Positions 1-7,744 of a stretch of 14,348 bases of DNA are shown one piece after another (position 1 is the first letter of the stretch; each line of letters opens with the position of its first letter). This DNA comes from JBBDNV01 sp040877415. Its GTDB lineage: Bacteria > Planctomycetota > Planctomycetia > Pirellulales > PALSA-1355. Position numbers and translations under genes: made by a program. The notes under the pieces were generated by a model. That model saw only the letters and a list, made by a program, of their open reading frames with translations. It did no database searches and was not told where the DNA came from. The DNA is taken from positions 1 through 14,348 of the forward strand of contig JBBDNV010000152.1 in NCBI GenBank assembly GCA_040877415.1, written 5' to 3'.

Positions 1-518
1 TCGCGTCCGATCTCGACGGCCATGTCGACGACGATCTTGAGCGTGTCCAACGGCACGCGCGTTTCGAGCTGCCGCAAGTCGCGCGATGTCAGTTGGCCCA
101 GGTGTTCGCCCAGGTGAATCAAGCTGATCGAATCGATCGTGCCCGTCTCAAATGCGCTATAGACGGCCACCACCTGGGCTCCGGCGGCCAGCGTGTCGTC
201 GGCCACCGCTTCCAGGATGGCCTGGGTGAGCTTTTCGTGGACCGGGGCCTCGGGCATTTTCAATACCACCGTGGCCAGTCCGGCCTCCGCGGCGCCCTCC
301 ATCTGCGTCGCGAAATCGGCCGCCACGAGTATCTTTTCCTCGCCGCAGTGGTCTTTCAACAGCTCCCACTCCGTCGGACCCTCGAGCAACACGAGGATCG
401 CATCGGCGTCGGCAGCCTGCGAAAGCCGGGCTGCCGCGTCGAAAACGGTCTCGAATTGGTCCGTAAAGCGGTACGTTTTCACAAACACCAGTCGCCTGTT
501 AGCGGACACCAGAGGCAT
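1..518 (-). CDS. dacZ: DacZ-type diadenylate cyclase (c-di-AMP synthase), 5' part only
   Basis: The gene reads leftward and leaves the window, so only the first 172 codons are present. I translated it by hand from the minus strand. Residues about 35-135 (ADAILVLLEGPTEW, then DFATQMEGAAEAGLATVV, ending GTIDSISLIHL) resemble the pyruvate-kinase C-terminal alpha/beta domain. Residues about 137-172 (GEHLGQLTSRDLRQL, then DTLKIVVDMAVEIGR) match the entry into a DisA_N diadenylate cyclase domain, which joins two ATP into cyclic di-AMP. A PK-C domain followed by DisA_N is the layout known as DacZ, best described in archaea. The catalytic DGA and RHR motifs would lie beyond the left edge and cannot be checked. 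The start is uncertain: I chose the ATG at 518, but an in-frame ATG at 545 adds nine residues and the frame stays open further upstream. No good Shine-Dalgarno site decides it. The protein should be cytosolic, as there is no signal peptide. Confidence 0.72.
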   Translation of the reverse strand, partial: MPLVSANRRLVFVKTYRFTDQFETVFDAAARLSQAADADAILVLLEGPTEWELLKDHCGEEKILVAADFATQMEGAAEAGLATVVLKMPEAPVHEKLTQAILEAVADDTLAAGAQVVAVYSAFETGTIDSISLIHLGEHLGQLTSRDLRQLETRVPLDTLKIVVDMAVEIGR

Positions 519-712
519 GGCAAAGAGGCAAAAAGCCGGCGGCATCGCAATCGTAAGGATTTCGCTCGCGGTGGGCAACGCCAAGAATTGAGACTGCCCG
601 AGAGCCGGCCGCGTCACATCGTCGAGAGATTGGCGGCCAAAACACACGCGGGGGCGGGGGCCGAAGCGGCATCGGTCCCGGGCCGCCGGAACATCACCGT
701 TTTACGAACGGG

Positions 713-2128
713 TCAATCGGCCCATTCGGCCCCTCGACGCGCTTCGAGGGCGGCCGCGTCGTCGCCGCGGGCCAAAGGCTGCTTCGGCAGCGGGACGGCC
801 TCTTTGAAGACCCGGTTGTTATACAGGGCCAAGGCGTGCAATCCGTGCCCCAAGGGCCCGATCTCCCAGGTGTGCCCGTCATTGCTTAAAAGCAGCGTGG
901 CCAGGTAATCGGCGGCCTTGATCATCCGCGGGTCGCGCAATTCGTCGTCCGACAACGAGAAGGTGATCCATTCCAGGATGTGGCCGCTGGTCTTGAGCCG
1001 GCGGTCGATGCTGGGGTCGTTGCCGCCCCGCTCGAACCACGAGGTGCTAAAGCTTCCGTCGGGATTCTGCAGGCTGAACGTGTAGCGGTGATAATCCCGG
1101 GTGTAGACCTGCGCCCGGCGGAATTCGCCGTCGATCGGCTTGTCCCGTGCCATGCGCTTCTTGACGGCATAGCTGTAGCCCATCAAACGGTGCGTGCCGC
1201 CGCAGGCGGCGCCGCGAATCGGCGCTTTGAGCTCCTCGCGGATCAGGCGTTGGATCGACCATGGTTGGCCGTCGGGGGTCGTCCACGTCGCGTCCGAATC
1301 GAGGAAGTGCGCCAGCGCGATCAACTTGAACGTGAGCTCTTCGCCGGCGACGCACGTTTCCTTTTCGCGCTCGATCAGGTCGAGCAGCGTGAAGGGCTTG
1401 CCTTCGACCAAGAGCGGGTAATCGGCCATCACGTAAGATTGCGCGAGGATGGCCAGGAACTGGCCGCCGTGACCTTGCAGGCCCACGCCGCGGCCGGCGT
1501 CCACCTTGCCGCCGTTCTGGAACAGCATCCGCTGCCCCTCGCACGGATAGTTGTAGCACATCCAGCCGACGGCATTGACCTTCTCGCCGCCCGGCCGGTC
1601 TTTGAAGAGCTGCGAATCGACGCCATAGGCGATGATCGCGTGCATCACTTCCCACGGATCGTTGTCGCGCGTGTTCTGGTGGCGCGGGTAGTGCATGAGC
1701 AGAACCCGGCGCACCTTGTCTCTAAGCGCCGACAGTTCAGGCGACAGGTCCGCCGCCGACCGGCTCGGCTCCAGGGCGTCGGGGGTTGCATCGCCCGTCG
1801 GGCTCGTTTGCCCTGCCGGGGTTTCTTGGACGGCGTCCGCGTCGCCGTTGGATTGGGGCTCGAATAGTAGAGCGTCCGTAGCGAGCGTCGACAGCGAATC
1901 CTCGCCCGGTATGTCAATCAGCACGCGGCGCGCGGCGCGAATCGCCGACTCCGCCGGCTGGGCGTCATTCGCAACGCGTGCTGTTTCAGTCTCGCGCGCC
2001 CGAATTACGGTCGCCCCGGACGGCTGCGAGGCGGCGATGGCCGCTAGCGCCGGCGGGAGCACAAACGCCAGGGACCACAACCAGACCGCGGGCGATGACC
2101 AAGAAGAGTGCAACTCGCAACGGCTCAT
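713..2128 (-). CDS. Secreted protein with a probable alpha/alpha-toroid helical domain, function unknown
   Basis: This 471-residue protein has an N-terminal export signal (residues about 13-34, hydrophobic WLWSLAFVLPPALAAIA). A low-complexity Ala/Asp/Pro-rich spacer follows to about residue 130, then a conserved-looking helical domain from about 132 to 445. Within the domain, QNPDGSFSTSWF (354-365), LQGHGGQFLAILAQ (217-230), TSGHILEWITFS (380-391) and GHGLHALALYNN (427-438) recall the repeated Q/W-D-G-S-F and G-H motifs of alpha/alpha-toroid proteins such as terpene-cyclase-like folds. I cannot assign a substrate or reaction. Cysteines at 191, 196, 259 and 309 may be structural. It lies 284 bp downstream of a HEAT-repeat lipoprotein gene on the same strand and 194 bp upstream of the cyclase gene, so a common operon is possible but not compelling. 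The family looks like one restricted to planctomycetes; that is from memory of similar proteins, not a search. Confidence 0.8.
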   Translation of the reverse strand: MSRCELHSSWSSPAVWLWSLAFVLPPALAAIAASQPSGATVIRARETETARVANDAQPAESAIRAARRVLIDIPGEDSLSTLATDALLFEPQSNGDADAVQETPAGQTSPTGDATPDALEPSRSAADLSPELSALRDKVRRVLLMHYPRHQNTRDNDPWEVMHAIIAYGVDSQLFKDRPGGEKVNAVGWMCYNYPCEGQRMLFQNGGKVDAGRGVGLQGHGGQFLAILAQSYVMADYPLLVEGKPFTLLDLIEREKETCVAGEELTFKLIALAHFLDSDATWTTPDGQPWSIQRLIREELKAPIRGAACGGTHRLMGYSYAVKKRMARDKPIDGEFRRAQVYTRDYHRYTFSLQNPDGSFSTSWFERGGNDPSIDRRLKTSGHILEWITFSLSDDELRDPRMIKAADYLATLLLSNDGHTWEIGPLGHGLHALALYNNRVFKEAVPLPKQPLARGDDAAALEARRGAEWAD

Positions 2129-2412
2129 CCATCGTCCTCAAATTGCCCCCCGGAGGGCCTACTCGGGCGGGGCGTTTTTCGATTGTTAAGGCGGGTAAGA
2201 TCAACGGGGGGCGTCGGATCGGCGGACGCTTGCGCGGCGGTGCAAGCTCGTCCGACGGTGTATTGATATCGGCCGAACTCCGCTTGGCGATTACGGCTTC
2301 AAGTCGATTTCGCGCGTGCGGGCGCCGGCCGCGAACAAACGTGGGGAACGCGCCGAAATTGCCGGCCGGGTTGAGGAAAACCTGCGGCCTTTAGCGATGT
2401 TGAAGGGCGCGC
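2129..2412. other. Intergenic region with a composite hairpin
   Basis: This stretch separates two leftward genes. It contains an imperfect stem: CGTCGGA at 2212-2218 pairs with TCCGACG at 2251-2257, and inside it CTTGC at 2229-2233 pairs with GCAAG at 2242-2246. It could act as a terminator for the lipoprotein gene or as a leader structure for the downstream gene. There is no clear U-tract and no clear promoter consensus, so the role is a guess. No convincing coding frame is present. Confidence 0.3.
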
Positions 2413-3114
2413 CTAATAGAGCGTGCGACGCAGCTTTTCGGCAAAGCTTACCTCGGCCGTGCCGGAATTCCCCGTTTGGGCATACTCGCGCCAGGCCTGC
2501 GCGTTGTTGCCGAAATCGCGCCCGCTGGCGGCCACCAGCGCTCGTTGCGCCTGGGACTGCATCGCCGGATCCGAATCCACCAGCGCTTCGGCCAGCGGAC
2601 CCAGCGCCTCGCGGTTGCCCGAGCGGCCCAGCGCACCGACGGCGGCTAAGCGGACGTCCACATTGGTGTCGCTGGCCACGACGCGCGCCAGTTCCCGCAC
2701 GGCCGTTTGGTCGCCGCGAACTCCCAAGCCGGCGCAAGCCACGCGGCGCGTTTCCACGTCGCTGTCGCCAAGCGCCGCGACCAGCACCGCTCCGGCCGCC
2801 GGCTGTGGATACGCGGAAAGCGCGCGCAATACCTCGCGCCGAACCCAGGGCTCGTTTTCGCGCTTTATCTCTTCGGCCAACTCGGCGACAAACCGCTCTT
2901 GTTCGGCAAGCGATTGTCGTTTCGCCCGCTTGGTCAAAGCGCGCAACTCGGCCACGCGGTCTTTGGGCGTCTTGATGCCCAGCTCCTGCTCGGGGGTTTT
3001 CCGAAACGGGCGAGTCACGACGTCGTTCATCCGGCTGGCCGTCTCGGCGCAGCCCGCCAGCGCGACGACCGACGAGATCGCCCATGGCAGCAAGCTGGGA
3101 AGCCGGCCGTGCAT
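2413..3114 (-). CDS. HEAT-repeat lipoprotein
   Basis: The product is 233 residues. The N-terminus carries a hydrophobic segment ending in a lipobox, LAGC, with Cys22 as the expected lipid-modified residue, so the mature protein should be membrane-anchored outside the cytoplasm. A charged Lys/Arg/Glu-rich linker (about 30-85) precedes about four HEAT-like helical repeats at residues 88-200, visible as the recurrent pattern VRREVLRALS, VETRRVACAGLG, VDVRLAAVGALG and QAQRALVAASG at about 32-residue spacing. HEAT repeats are protein-binding scaffolds, and no catalytic motif is present. The segment AQAWREYAQTG near the C-terminus is a tail I associate with planctomycete HEAT lipoproteins. The gene is transcribed divergently from the metalloprotease-like gene to its right, across about 285 bp. 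No strong Shine-Dalgarno site precedes the ATG. The partner of this scaffold is unknown. Confidence 0.82.
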   Translation of the reverse strand: MHGRLPSLLPWAISSVVALAGCAETASRMNDVVTRPFRKTPEQELGIKTPKDRVAELRALTKRAKRQSLAEQERFVAELAEEIKRENEPWVRREVLRALSAYPQPAAGAVLVAALGDSDVETRRVACAGLGVRGDQTAVRELARVVASDTNVDVRLAAVGALGRSGNREALGPLAEALVDSDPAMQSQAQRALVAASGRDFGNNAQAWREYAQTGNSGTAEVSFAEKLRRTLY

Positions 3115-3398
3115 GGCAGCTCGAAATCAGAAAAGGTAGAGAACTTTCGACCGAAGTGCGTCGAGGCTTGTAACAGATCGCCCATAGCGGTTCCAGAGCA
3201 GTCGTTGCCGCCGATGGCACCCGCGGCAATCTGGGAAAATCGCGCGGCAGTTTGAAAAATTTGCGAAGAATTCGGGCCTGTTCACCCTCGACAAATGGGC
3301 CCATTCCCCAAAACCCGGCATGATCCGAAAACAACTGCTAGCGTCCTCCTGCGGCACGATCCTCCGGCACGATGGCCCCCGCGCGAGACAGCACGTGC

Positions 3399-3404
3399 TA
3401 TGAT
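3399..3404 (+). promoter_or_regulatory. Possible -10 hexamer (TATGAT) with start-proximal transcription
   Basis: The sequence TGCTATGATGG gives an extended -10-like TATGAT. With usual spacing, transcription would begin at 3411-3412, exactly at the ATG at 3412, which would make the mRNA leaderless. I see no good -35 hexamer. The element overlaps the two upstream ATG codons at 3400 and 3403. Confidence 0.35.
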
Positions 3405-4596
3405 GGAAATAATGCAGATCATTTCCGGCTTTCGCCGCCTCCCCGGACCGTGCGCCGCCCGTCTTGCCCCGTGGGTGCTGTTGCTGGCCTGGTTGATGAC
3501 CCCCGCGGCCCGGGCGCTTGAGCATATCACGCTGCGCCAGGGCGACGGCCAGCGGACCGTTTCCGGACAGTTGGTGGTCACGGCCGAAGACGGCGGCGTG
3601 CTGCTGTTGAGTGCCGACGGCACGTTGTGGGCGATTGAGCCCGACGACTTGATTGCGCGCCGTGCCGACGACCGGCCGTTTGAGCCCCTTTCGCGCGACG
3701 AGCTGGCCCGGCAGTTGCTCCAGGAACTACCCGAGGGCTTTGAAGTCCACACCACCCGCAACTACCTGATCTGCTACAACACGTCGCGCGAGTATGCCGC
3801 CTGGTGCGGCGCCTTGTTCGAGCGGTTGTACAAGGGATTTACGAACTACTGGTCGCGCAAAGGCATGACGCTCGTGGAGCCGCGTTTCCCGCTCGTGGCC
3901 ATCGTGTTCAATTCCCGCCGGTCGTACGTCGACTACTCGCGGGCCGAGCTTGGAGAGGCGGCCGGTTCGATCGTCGGCTATTACAGCTTGCGCACCAACC
4001 GCGTCACCATGTACGATCTGACGGGCATTGAGTCGCTGCGCGCGGCGGGCGATCGCCGCGCGAGCGCCTCACAAATCAACCACATGCTGGCCCGGCCCGA
4101 AGCCGGGCAGGCGGTGGCCACGGTGGTTCACGAGGCCACGCACCAGATCGCGTTCAACAGCGGCCTGCAGACGCGCTTCGCCGACGTCCCGCTGTGGGTC
4201 AGCGAGGGGATCGCCGTGTATTTCGAAACGCCCGATCTCGAAAGCGCGCGGGGTTGGCGCACGATCGGAGCGGTGAACACCGGCCGCTTGGCGCAGTTCC
4301 GACGATATCTTGCCGGGCGGCCTTCGACGTCGCTCAAAACGCTCCTTTCCGACGATAAGCGAATTCGCGACACGCGCACGGCGCTGGACGCTTACGCCGA
4401 GGCCTGGGCCTTGAACTACTATCTGCTCCATCATCATCCGCGCCAGTACGTGGCCTACCTGCAAATGCTTTCGCAGAAGAGGGAGCTTTTATGGGACGAT
4501 CCCCAGTCGCGCCTCAAGGAATTTCAGGCCGCCTTCGGCGAAAACCTCGGCGAGCTGGACGCCGACTTTCTGCGCCAGATGCAAAAGGTGCGCTGA
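3400..4596 (+). CDS. Secreted HExxH metalloprotease-like protein (DUF1570-like)
   Basis: Counted from the ATG at 3400, the protein has 398 residues. An export signal covers about residues 20-38 (APWVLLLAWLMTPAARA), with a likely cleavage after ARA. A small N-terminal beta-rich segment (ITLRQGDGQRTVSGQLVV) follows. The main domain has VVHEATHQIAFN, where H244, E245 and H248 form an HExxH zinc site. About 20 residues later comes WVSEGIAVYFE, whose E269 fits the third ligand of a gluzincin-type peptidase. The arrangement resembles planctomycete DUF1570 proteins, which I recall as peptidase-like. Proteolysis is inferred, not shown. Alternative starts are the ATGs at 3403 and 3412; if the TATGAT at 3399 is the -10 box, 3412 is the real one. 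The frame is open further upstream to an ATG at 3295, but that would put about 35 unrelated residues before the signal peptide. A hairpin follows 44 bp after the stop. Confidence 0.82.
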   Translation: MMEIMQIISGFRRLPGPCAARLAPWVLLLAWLMTPAARALEHITLRQGDGQRTVSGQLVVTAEDGGVLLLSADGTLWAIEPDDLIARRADDRPFEPLSRDELARQLLQELPEGFEVHTTRNYLICYNTSREYAAWCGALFERLYKGFTNYWSRKGMTLVEPRFPLVAIVFNSRRSYVDYSRAELGEAAGSIVGYYSLRTNRVTMYDLTGIESLRAAGDRRASASQINHMLARPEAGQAVATVVHEATHQIAFNSGLQTRFADVPLWVSEGIAVYFETPDLESARGWRTIGAVNTGRLAQFRRYLAGRPSTSLKTLLSDDKRIRDTRTALDAYAEAWALNYYLLHHHPRQYVAYLQMLSQKRELLWDDPQSRLKEFQAAFGENLGELDADFLRQMQKVR

Positions 4597-4640
4597 CATG
4601 GTTGGTGCCGCGCGTGGCTGGCTCACCCGCGCCGCACACA

Positions 4641-4663
4641 CACTGCTTGACGAGCAAGCAGTG
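4641..4663. terminator. Hairpin, possible terminator or dispersed palindromic repeat
   Basis: The arms CACTGCTTG (4641-4649) and CAAGCAGTG (4655-4663) are perfect 9-bp complements around the 5-nt loop ACGAG. It lies just after the stop of the metalloprotease-like gene. There is no U-tract, so an intrinsic terminator is not certain. The sequence looks to me like a short palindromic unit repeated in planctomycete genomes, but this is memory rather than a search. Ten bases further on, ACCCAAGT occurs twice with a 10-bp period (4674-4681 and 4684-4691). Confidence 0.5.
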
Positions 4664-4726
4664 GCACGCGGGCACCCAAGTGTACCCAAGTTTCGGCGGG
4701 CCTTTCGGCCGGCACGTGCGGCGGGT

Positions 4727-4732
4727 TATAAT
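4727..4732 (+). promoter_or_regulatory. Promoter -10 box (TATAAT) for the oxidoreductase gene
   Basis: A perfect TATAAT stands out in GC-rich DNA 68 bp before the ATG at 4801, which predicts a start of transcription near 4739. The -35 region (about 4704-4709, TTCGGC) is a poor match to TTGACA. Confidence 0.55.
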
Positions 4733-4800
4733 CCGTGTGATCGTCGAGCCCGCCCGCGCCGGCAACCTCCGCCTCCAACCCCGCTCCAAGGAATCGATCC

Positions 4801-6099
4801 ATGGCCGACAACGAAGTCCTGGCTGAACCTGCACAGCCCTCGCGCCGCAAGTTTCTCAAAACCTCGTCCGCGCTGGTTGTGGGTTCCGCCGCGGCGGCCA
4901 ATCTGCTCGTGAGCCGCAGGGCGCATGCCGCGGGCAGCGACGTGCTCAGAATCGGACTCATCGGTTGCGGCGGGCGCGGTACAGGGGCCGTGGGCAACGC
5001 GTTTGCGGCCGATCCGCACACGAAGCTCACCGCCGTGGCCGACGCGTTTCGAGACCAGGCGGATGGCAGCCTTGCGCAGTTGCGAAAGACCGCCGTCGAC
5101 CGCGTCGCCGTCGAGCCCGATCACGTGTTCGTCGGCTTTGACGCCTATCAGAAACTGCTGGCCGGCGACGTCGACGTGGTGATCCTGGCCACGCCCCCCC
5201 ATTTTCGGCCGGCGCATCTGAAGGCCGCGGTGGCCGCGGGCAAACACATTTTCTGCGAAAAGCCGGTGGCGGTCGACGCTCCCGGAATTCGCAGCGTGCT
5301 GGAATCGACCGAGGAAGCCAGGAAGAAGAGCCTCACGCTCGTCGCCGGGCTGTGCTACCGCTACGATCCGCCCAAGATGGAATTGATCAAGCGCGTCCAC
5401 GACGGAGCGATCGGCGACATCCGGACCATGCAAGTCAACTACAACACCGGCCCGCTCTGGCACCGGGGTCGCGACAGCTCGTGGAGCGAAATGGAGTACC
5501 AGATGCGCAACTGGTACTACTTCACCTGGCTATCGGGCGACTTCAACGTCGAACAGCACGTCCACAGCCTCGACAAGGCCGCCTGGGCCATGCGCGACGA
5601 ACCGCCCATCCGCGCCACGGGTTTGGGCGGCCGGCAGGTGCGAACCCTCGAGCAGTGGGGCAACATCTTCGATCACTTCGCCGTCGTCTACGAATATGCG
5701 GGCGGCACCAGGCTCTTTTCCTACTGTCGCCAAATGGCCGGCTGCTCGCACGACGTCTCCGATCACCTGATCGGCAGCAAGGGCAGGGCGGAAATGATGA
5801 AGGCCGAGATCGAGGGCGAGCAATCCTGGCGATATCGCGGCCCCAAGCCCAACATGTACGAGGAAGAGCATCGGGCCCTGTTTGCCGCCATTCGCTCGGC
5901 CCAGGCGAAGAACGACGGCGTCTTCATGGCCCACAGCTCGATGATGGCCATCATGGGCCGCATGGCGAGCTACACCGGCCAGACGCTCACCTGGGATCAA
6001 TGTCTTAATTCCACCGAAGATCTCACCCCGGCGAAATACGAGTGGGGTCCCCTGAGCGTCGCCCCCGTCGCCATGCCGGGCCTGACGCAGTTTGCGTGA
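4801..6099 (+). CDS. Tat-exported Gfo/Idh/MocA-family oxidoreductase
   Basis: The 432-residue protein begins with a twin-arginine signal: SRRKFLK at 14-20, a hydrophobic stretch at about 22-38 and a likely cleavage after AHA at 41-43. The Rossmann domain follows, with GLIGCGGRGTG (52-62) as the dinucleotide-binding glycine motif and CEKPVAVD (152-159) carrying the typical EKP lysine. The second domain contains EQHVHSLDKA (251-260); H253, H255 and D258 match the substrate-site region of this family. Such enzymes oxidise or reduce sugars, inositols or related polyols with NAD(P), and exported Tat versions are very numerous in planctomycetes, where they are linked to sugar breakdown. The substrate is unknown and no sugar gene lies nearby. 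The start is supported by AAGGA at 4788-4792, eight bases before the ATG. It seems monocistronic and converges on dnaA. Confidence 0.93.
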   Translation: MADNEVLAEPAQPSRRKFLKTSSALVVGSAAAANLLVSRRAHAAGSDVLRIGLIGCGGRGTGAVGNAFAADPHTKLTAVADAFRDQADGSLAQLRKTAVDRVAVEPDHVFVGFDAYQKLLAGDVDVVILATPPHFRPAHLKAAVAAGKHIFCEKPVAVDAPGIRSVLESTEEARKKSLTLVAGLCYRYDPPKMELIKRVHDGAIGDIRTMQVNYNTGPLWHRGRDSSWSEMEYQMRNWYYFTWLSGDFNVEQHVHSLDKAAWAMRDEPPIRATGLGGRQVRTLEQWGNIFDHFAVVYEYAGGTRLFSYCRQMAGCSHDVSDHLIGSKGRAEMMKAEIEGEQSWRYRGPKPNMYEEEHRALFAAIRSAQAKNDGVFMAHSSMMAIMGRMASYTGQTLTWDQCLNSTEDLTPAKYEWGPLSVAPVAMPGLTQFA

Positions 6100-6111
6100 T
6101 CATTTCATATT

Positions 6112-6177
6112 AGCCCGAAGCGCCAGCGAGGGAGATCGACCGCCGGACGTAAGTTTCCCTCGCTGGCGCTTCGGGCT
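6112..6177. repeat. Perfect long palindromic repeat between convergent genes
   Basis: Two 22-nt arms (6112-6133 and 6156-6177) are exact reverse complements around a 22-nt loop. The core is AGCCCGAAGCGCCAGCGAGG on the left and its complement on the right. It fills the 100-bp gap between the stop codons of the oxidoreductase and dnaA and could stop transcription from both sides. I recognise this core as resembling a short palindrome scattered through Pirellulales genomes. A 12-base piece of the same core, GCGCTTCGGGC with one more matching base, recurs near 11010 in this window. Confidence 0.85.
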
Positions 6178-6199
6178 GGTATCCCAAGCCCCCACTCAA

Positions 6200-7615
6200 T
6201 CACCCCGCGCGCAACAGCTCTTCCACGCGGCGAATCGTCTCTTCCAGGCTCATCGACGTGTCGGCCACCTTCAGCGAGGAATTGTTCGTCATCCAGGCTT
6301 CGACTTTCTTGTTGGCCGAAATCACCGTGCTGTGACTGCGCCGGCCAAAATAGGCGCCGATTTCCGACAGCGGCGCCCGCGTGAACTTTCGCGCCAGGTA
6401 CATGGCCAACGCCCGCGGATGGCTCACCGCCTTGGCTTTTTGTCCCGACTGCAGGCTTTGGGGCGTTAGTCCGAACACGTCGCACACCGCCTTCTCGATG
6501 TCGGGCAGATGGACCACGCGGCCCTGGTGATCGATCAATTCGGCCAGTGTCTCCTCGGCCAGCGCGAGCGTGATCGGCCGGCCGAGCGCCAGGCTGGCGG
6601 CGTGCAGTCGCGTTAGCGCGCCGATCAATTCCCGCGAATGAATGGTAAAGTGCGCGGCGACATAGGCCTGCACGTCGTCGGGGACGTTCAACCCCAACTG
6701 GCCCACCTGGCCCCGCACGATGCCCAGCCGCGTGGCGTATTCGGCCGGCTCCAGCCGGCAGACCATACCGCCCGAAAGCCGCGATACCAGCTCGGGGCCA
6801 AGCACCTTGAGTGCCGCGGGCGAGCGGTCGGCCGCAAACACCAATTGCCGTCCATGGCGCAGCAGGGTGTCGATCGTATGCTGCAACTCGCCGATCGTGG
6901 CCTTTTTGTTGGCCAGGAACTGCAAGTCGTCGATCACCAACAGCTCGAGATCGCGGTACTTGGCGCGGAAGCTCGCCATGCCGCTCTTGTGCACCGCCTG
7001 CACGAACAAGCTGGTGAAATTCTCGGCCGAAAGATTGACCGAGCCGGCGCGCGGCCGGGCCTGGCGAAAGGCGGTATAGATGCCTTCCAGCAGGTGCGTC
7101 TTGCCGGTGCCGGTCGGACCGTGGATCAAAAGGGGCGAATACGCCCCCGGCTGCTGGACGGCCATTTGCGCCGCCTTGTGCGCCAGGCAGCTCAAGTTGC
7201 CCACGACAAACGTGTCGAGCGTGGCCAAACGCCGCCGGAGCGGTTCCACGCGAAGCGCGGGGGACAACTGCGGAGCCGCCTGGCCCCCAGGGCGACCGTC
7301 CTCGGCCGGCGGCGTCACGCCGTTTGTCGGTCTGGGCGCAGGCGATGCCGACACGGGGGCCGACGTGGCAACGATCCGAAACTCCAGCGATAGCGGTTTG
7401 CCAAAAGCCTCCAGCGACGAGGCTTCCAGATCCTTGCGAAAATGAGAACGCAGCCAATCCTGAAAGAATTGGCTGGGCACGCTGACCACGAGCTTTTCGT
7501 CGCACACGGCCAATTGCGTCGTGCGGCCAAACCAGACTTCGTAACGATCCTTGCCAACCCGATCCGCCAGTCGCGCGCGAATCGCCGATACGATTTCCCT
7601 ATCGTCGGTGATCAC
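6200..7615 (-). CDS. dnaA: Chromosomal replication initiator protein DnaA
   Basis: From the GTG at 7615 the protein has 471 residues, about the usual DnaA length. Domain I is residues about 6-82. A Pro/Gly-rich linker covers 85-125. The AAA+ domain has Walker A GPTGTGKTHL (166-175), Walker B LLVIDDLQF (225-233), a sensor-1 segment FAADRSP (260-266) and the arginine-finger segment SRLSGG (278-283). Domain IV (about 370-465) ends in the DnaA-box-binding helix-turn-helix HPRALAMYLARKF and YFGRRSHSTVISANKKV. The aspartate of the usual GGRDHTTV signature is replaced by serine. I placed the start at the GTG preceded by GGGAG nine bases upstream. An in-frame GTG at 7681 would add 22 residues and has no ribosome-binding site. 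The gene lacks dnaN or recF beside it, being flanked by an oxidoreductase and an acetyltransferase. A strong promoter lies upstream. Confidence 0.96.
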   Translation of the reverse strand: MITDDREIVSAIRARLADRVGKDRYEVWFGRTTQLAVCDEKLVVSVPSQFFQDWLRSHFRKDLEASSLEAFGKPLSLEFRIVATSAPVSASPAPRPTNGVTPPAEDGRPGGQAAPQLSPALRVEPLRRRLATLDTFVVGNLSCLAHKAAQMAVQQPGAYSPLLIHGPTGTGKTHLLEGIYTAFRQARPRAGSVNLSAENFTSLFVQAVHKSGMASFRAKYRDLELLVIDDLQFLANKKATIGELQHTIDTLLRHGRQLVFAADRSPAALKVLGPELVSRLSGGMVCRLEPAEYATRLGIVRGQVGQLGLNVPDDVQAYVAAHFTIHSRELIGALTRLHAASLALGRPITLALAEETLAELIDHQGRVVHLPDIEKAVCDVFGLTPQSLQSGQKAKAVSHPRALAMYLARKFTRAPLSEIGAYFGRRSHSTVISANKKVEAWMTNNSSLKVADTSMSLEETIRRVEELLRAG

Positions 7616-7744
7616 TTCCTGTGTCTCCCAGCCCGCGCGGCACCGAGCGGTCGCACGGCCGTGATGCCCCGGTACAACCACGACCCAAAGCGAGGTCCGT
7701 GCGTTCGCTTTCTTGCTCCGCTTGTCCTCGACGGCTCGGCCATC

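Noticed and set aside
699..713. Small stem CCGTT/AACGG after the 471-residue protein gene as a terminator
   Set aside because: Only five base pairs and no U-tract.
93..908. Rightward open frame of 271 codons
   Set aside because: Its product is Arg/His-rich low-complexity sequence antisense to the cyclase and to the end of the 471-residue protein gene. It is a shadow of GC-rich codon usage.
3295..3399. Upstream start for the metalloprotease-like protein
   Set aside because: It would add about 35 charged residues in front of the signal peptide.
3391..4719. Shared palindrome GCACGTGC upstream of both rightward genes (3391-3398 and 4712-4719)
   Set aside because: The spacing to the -10 boxes differs (0 and 7 bp), and an 8-mer of this composition can recur by chance.
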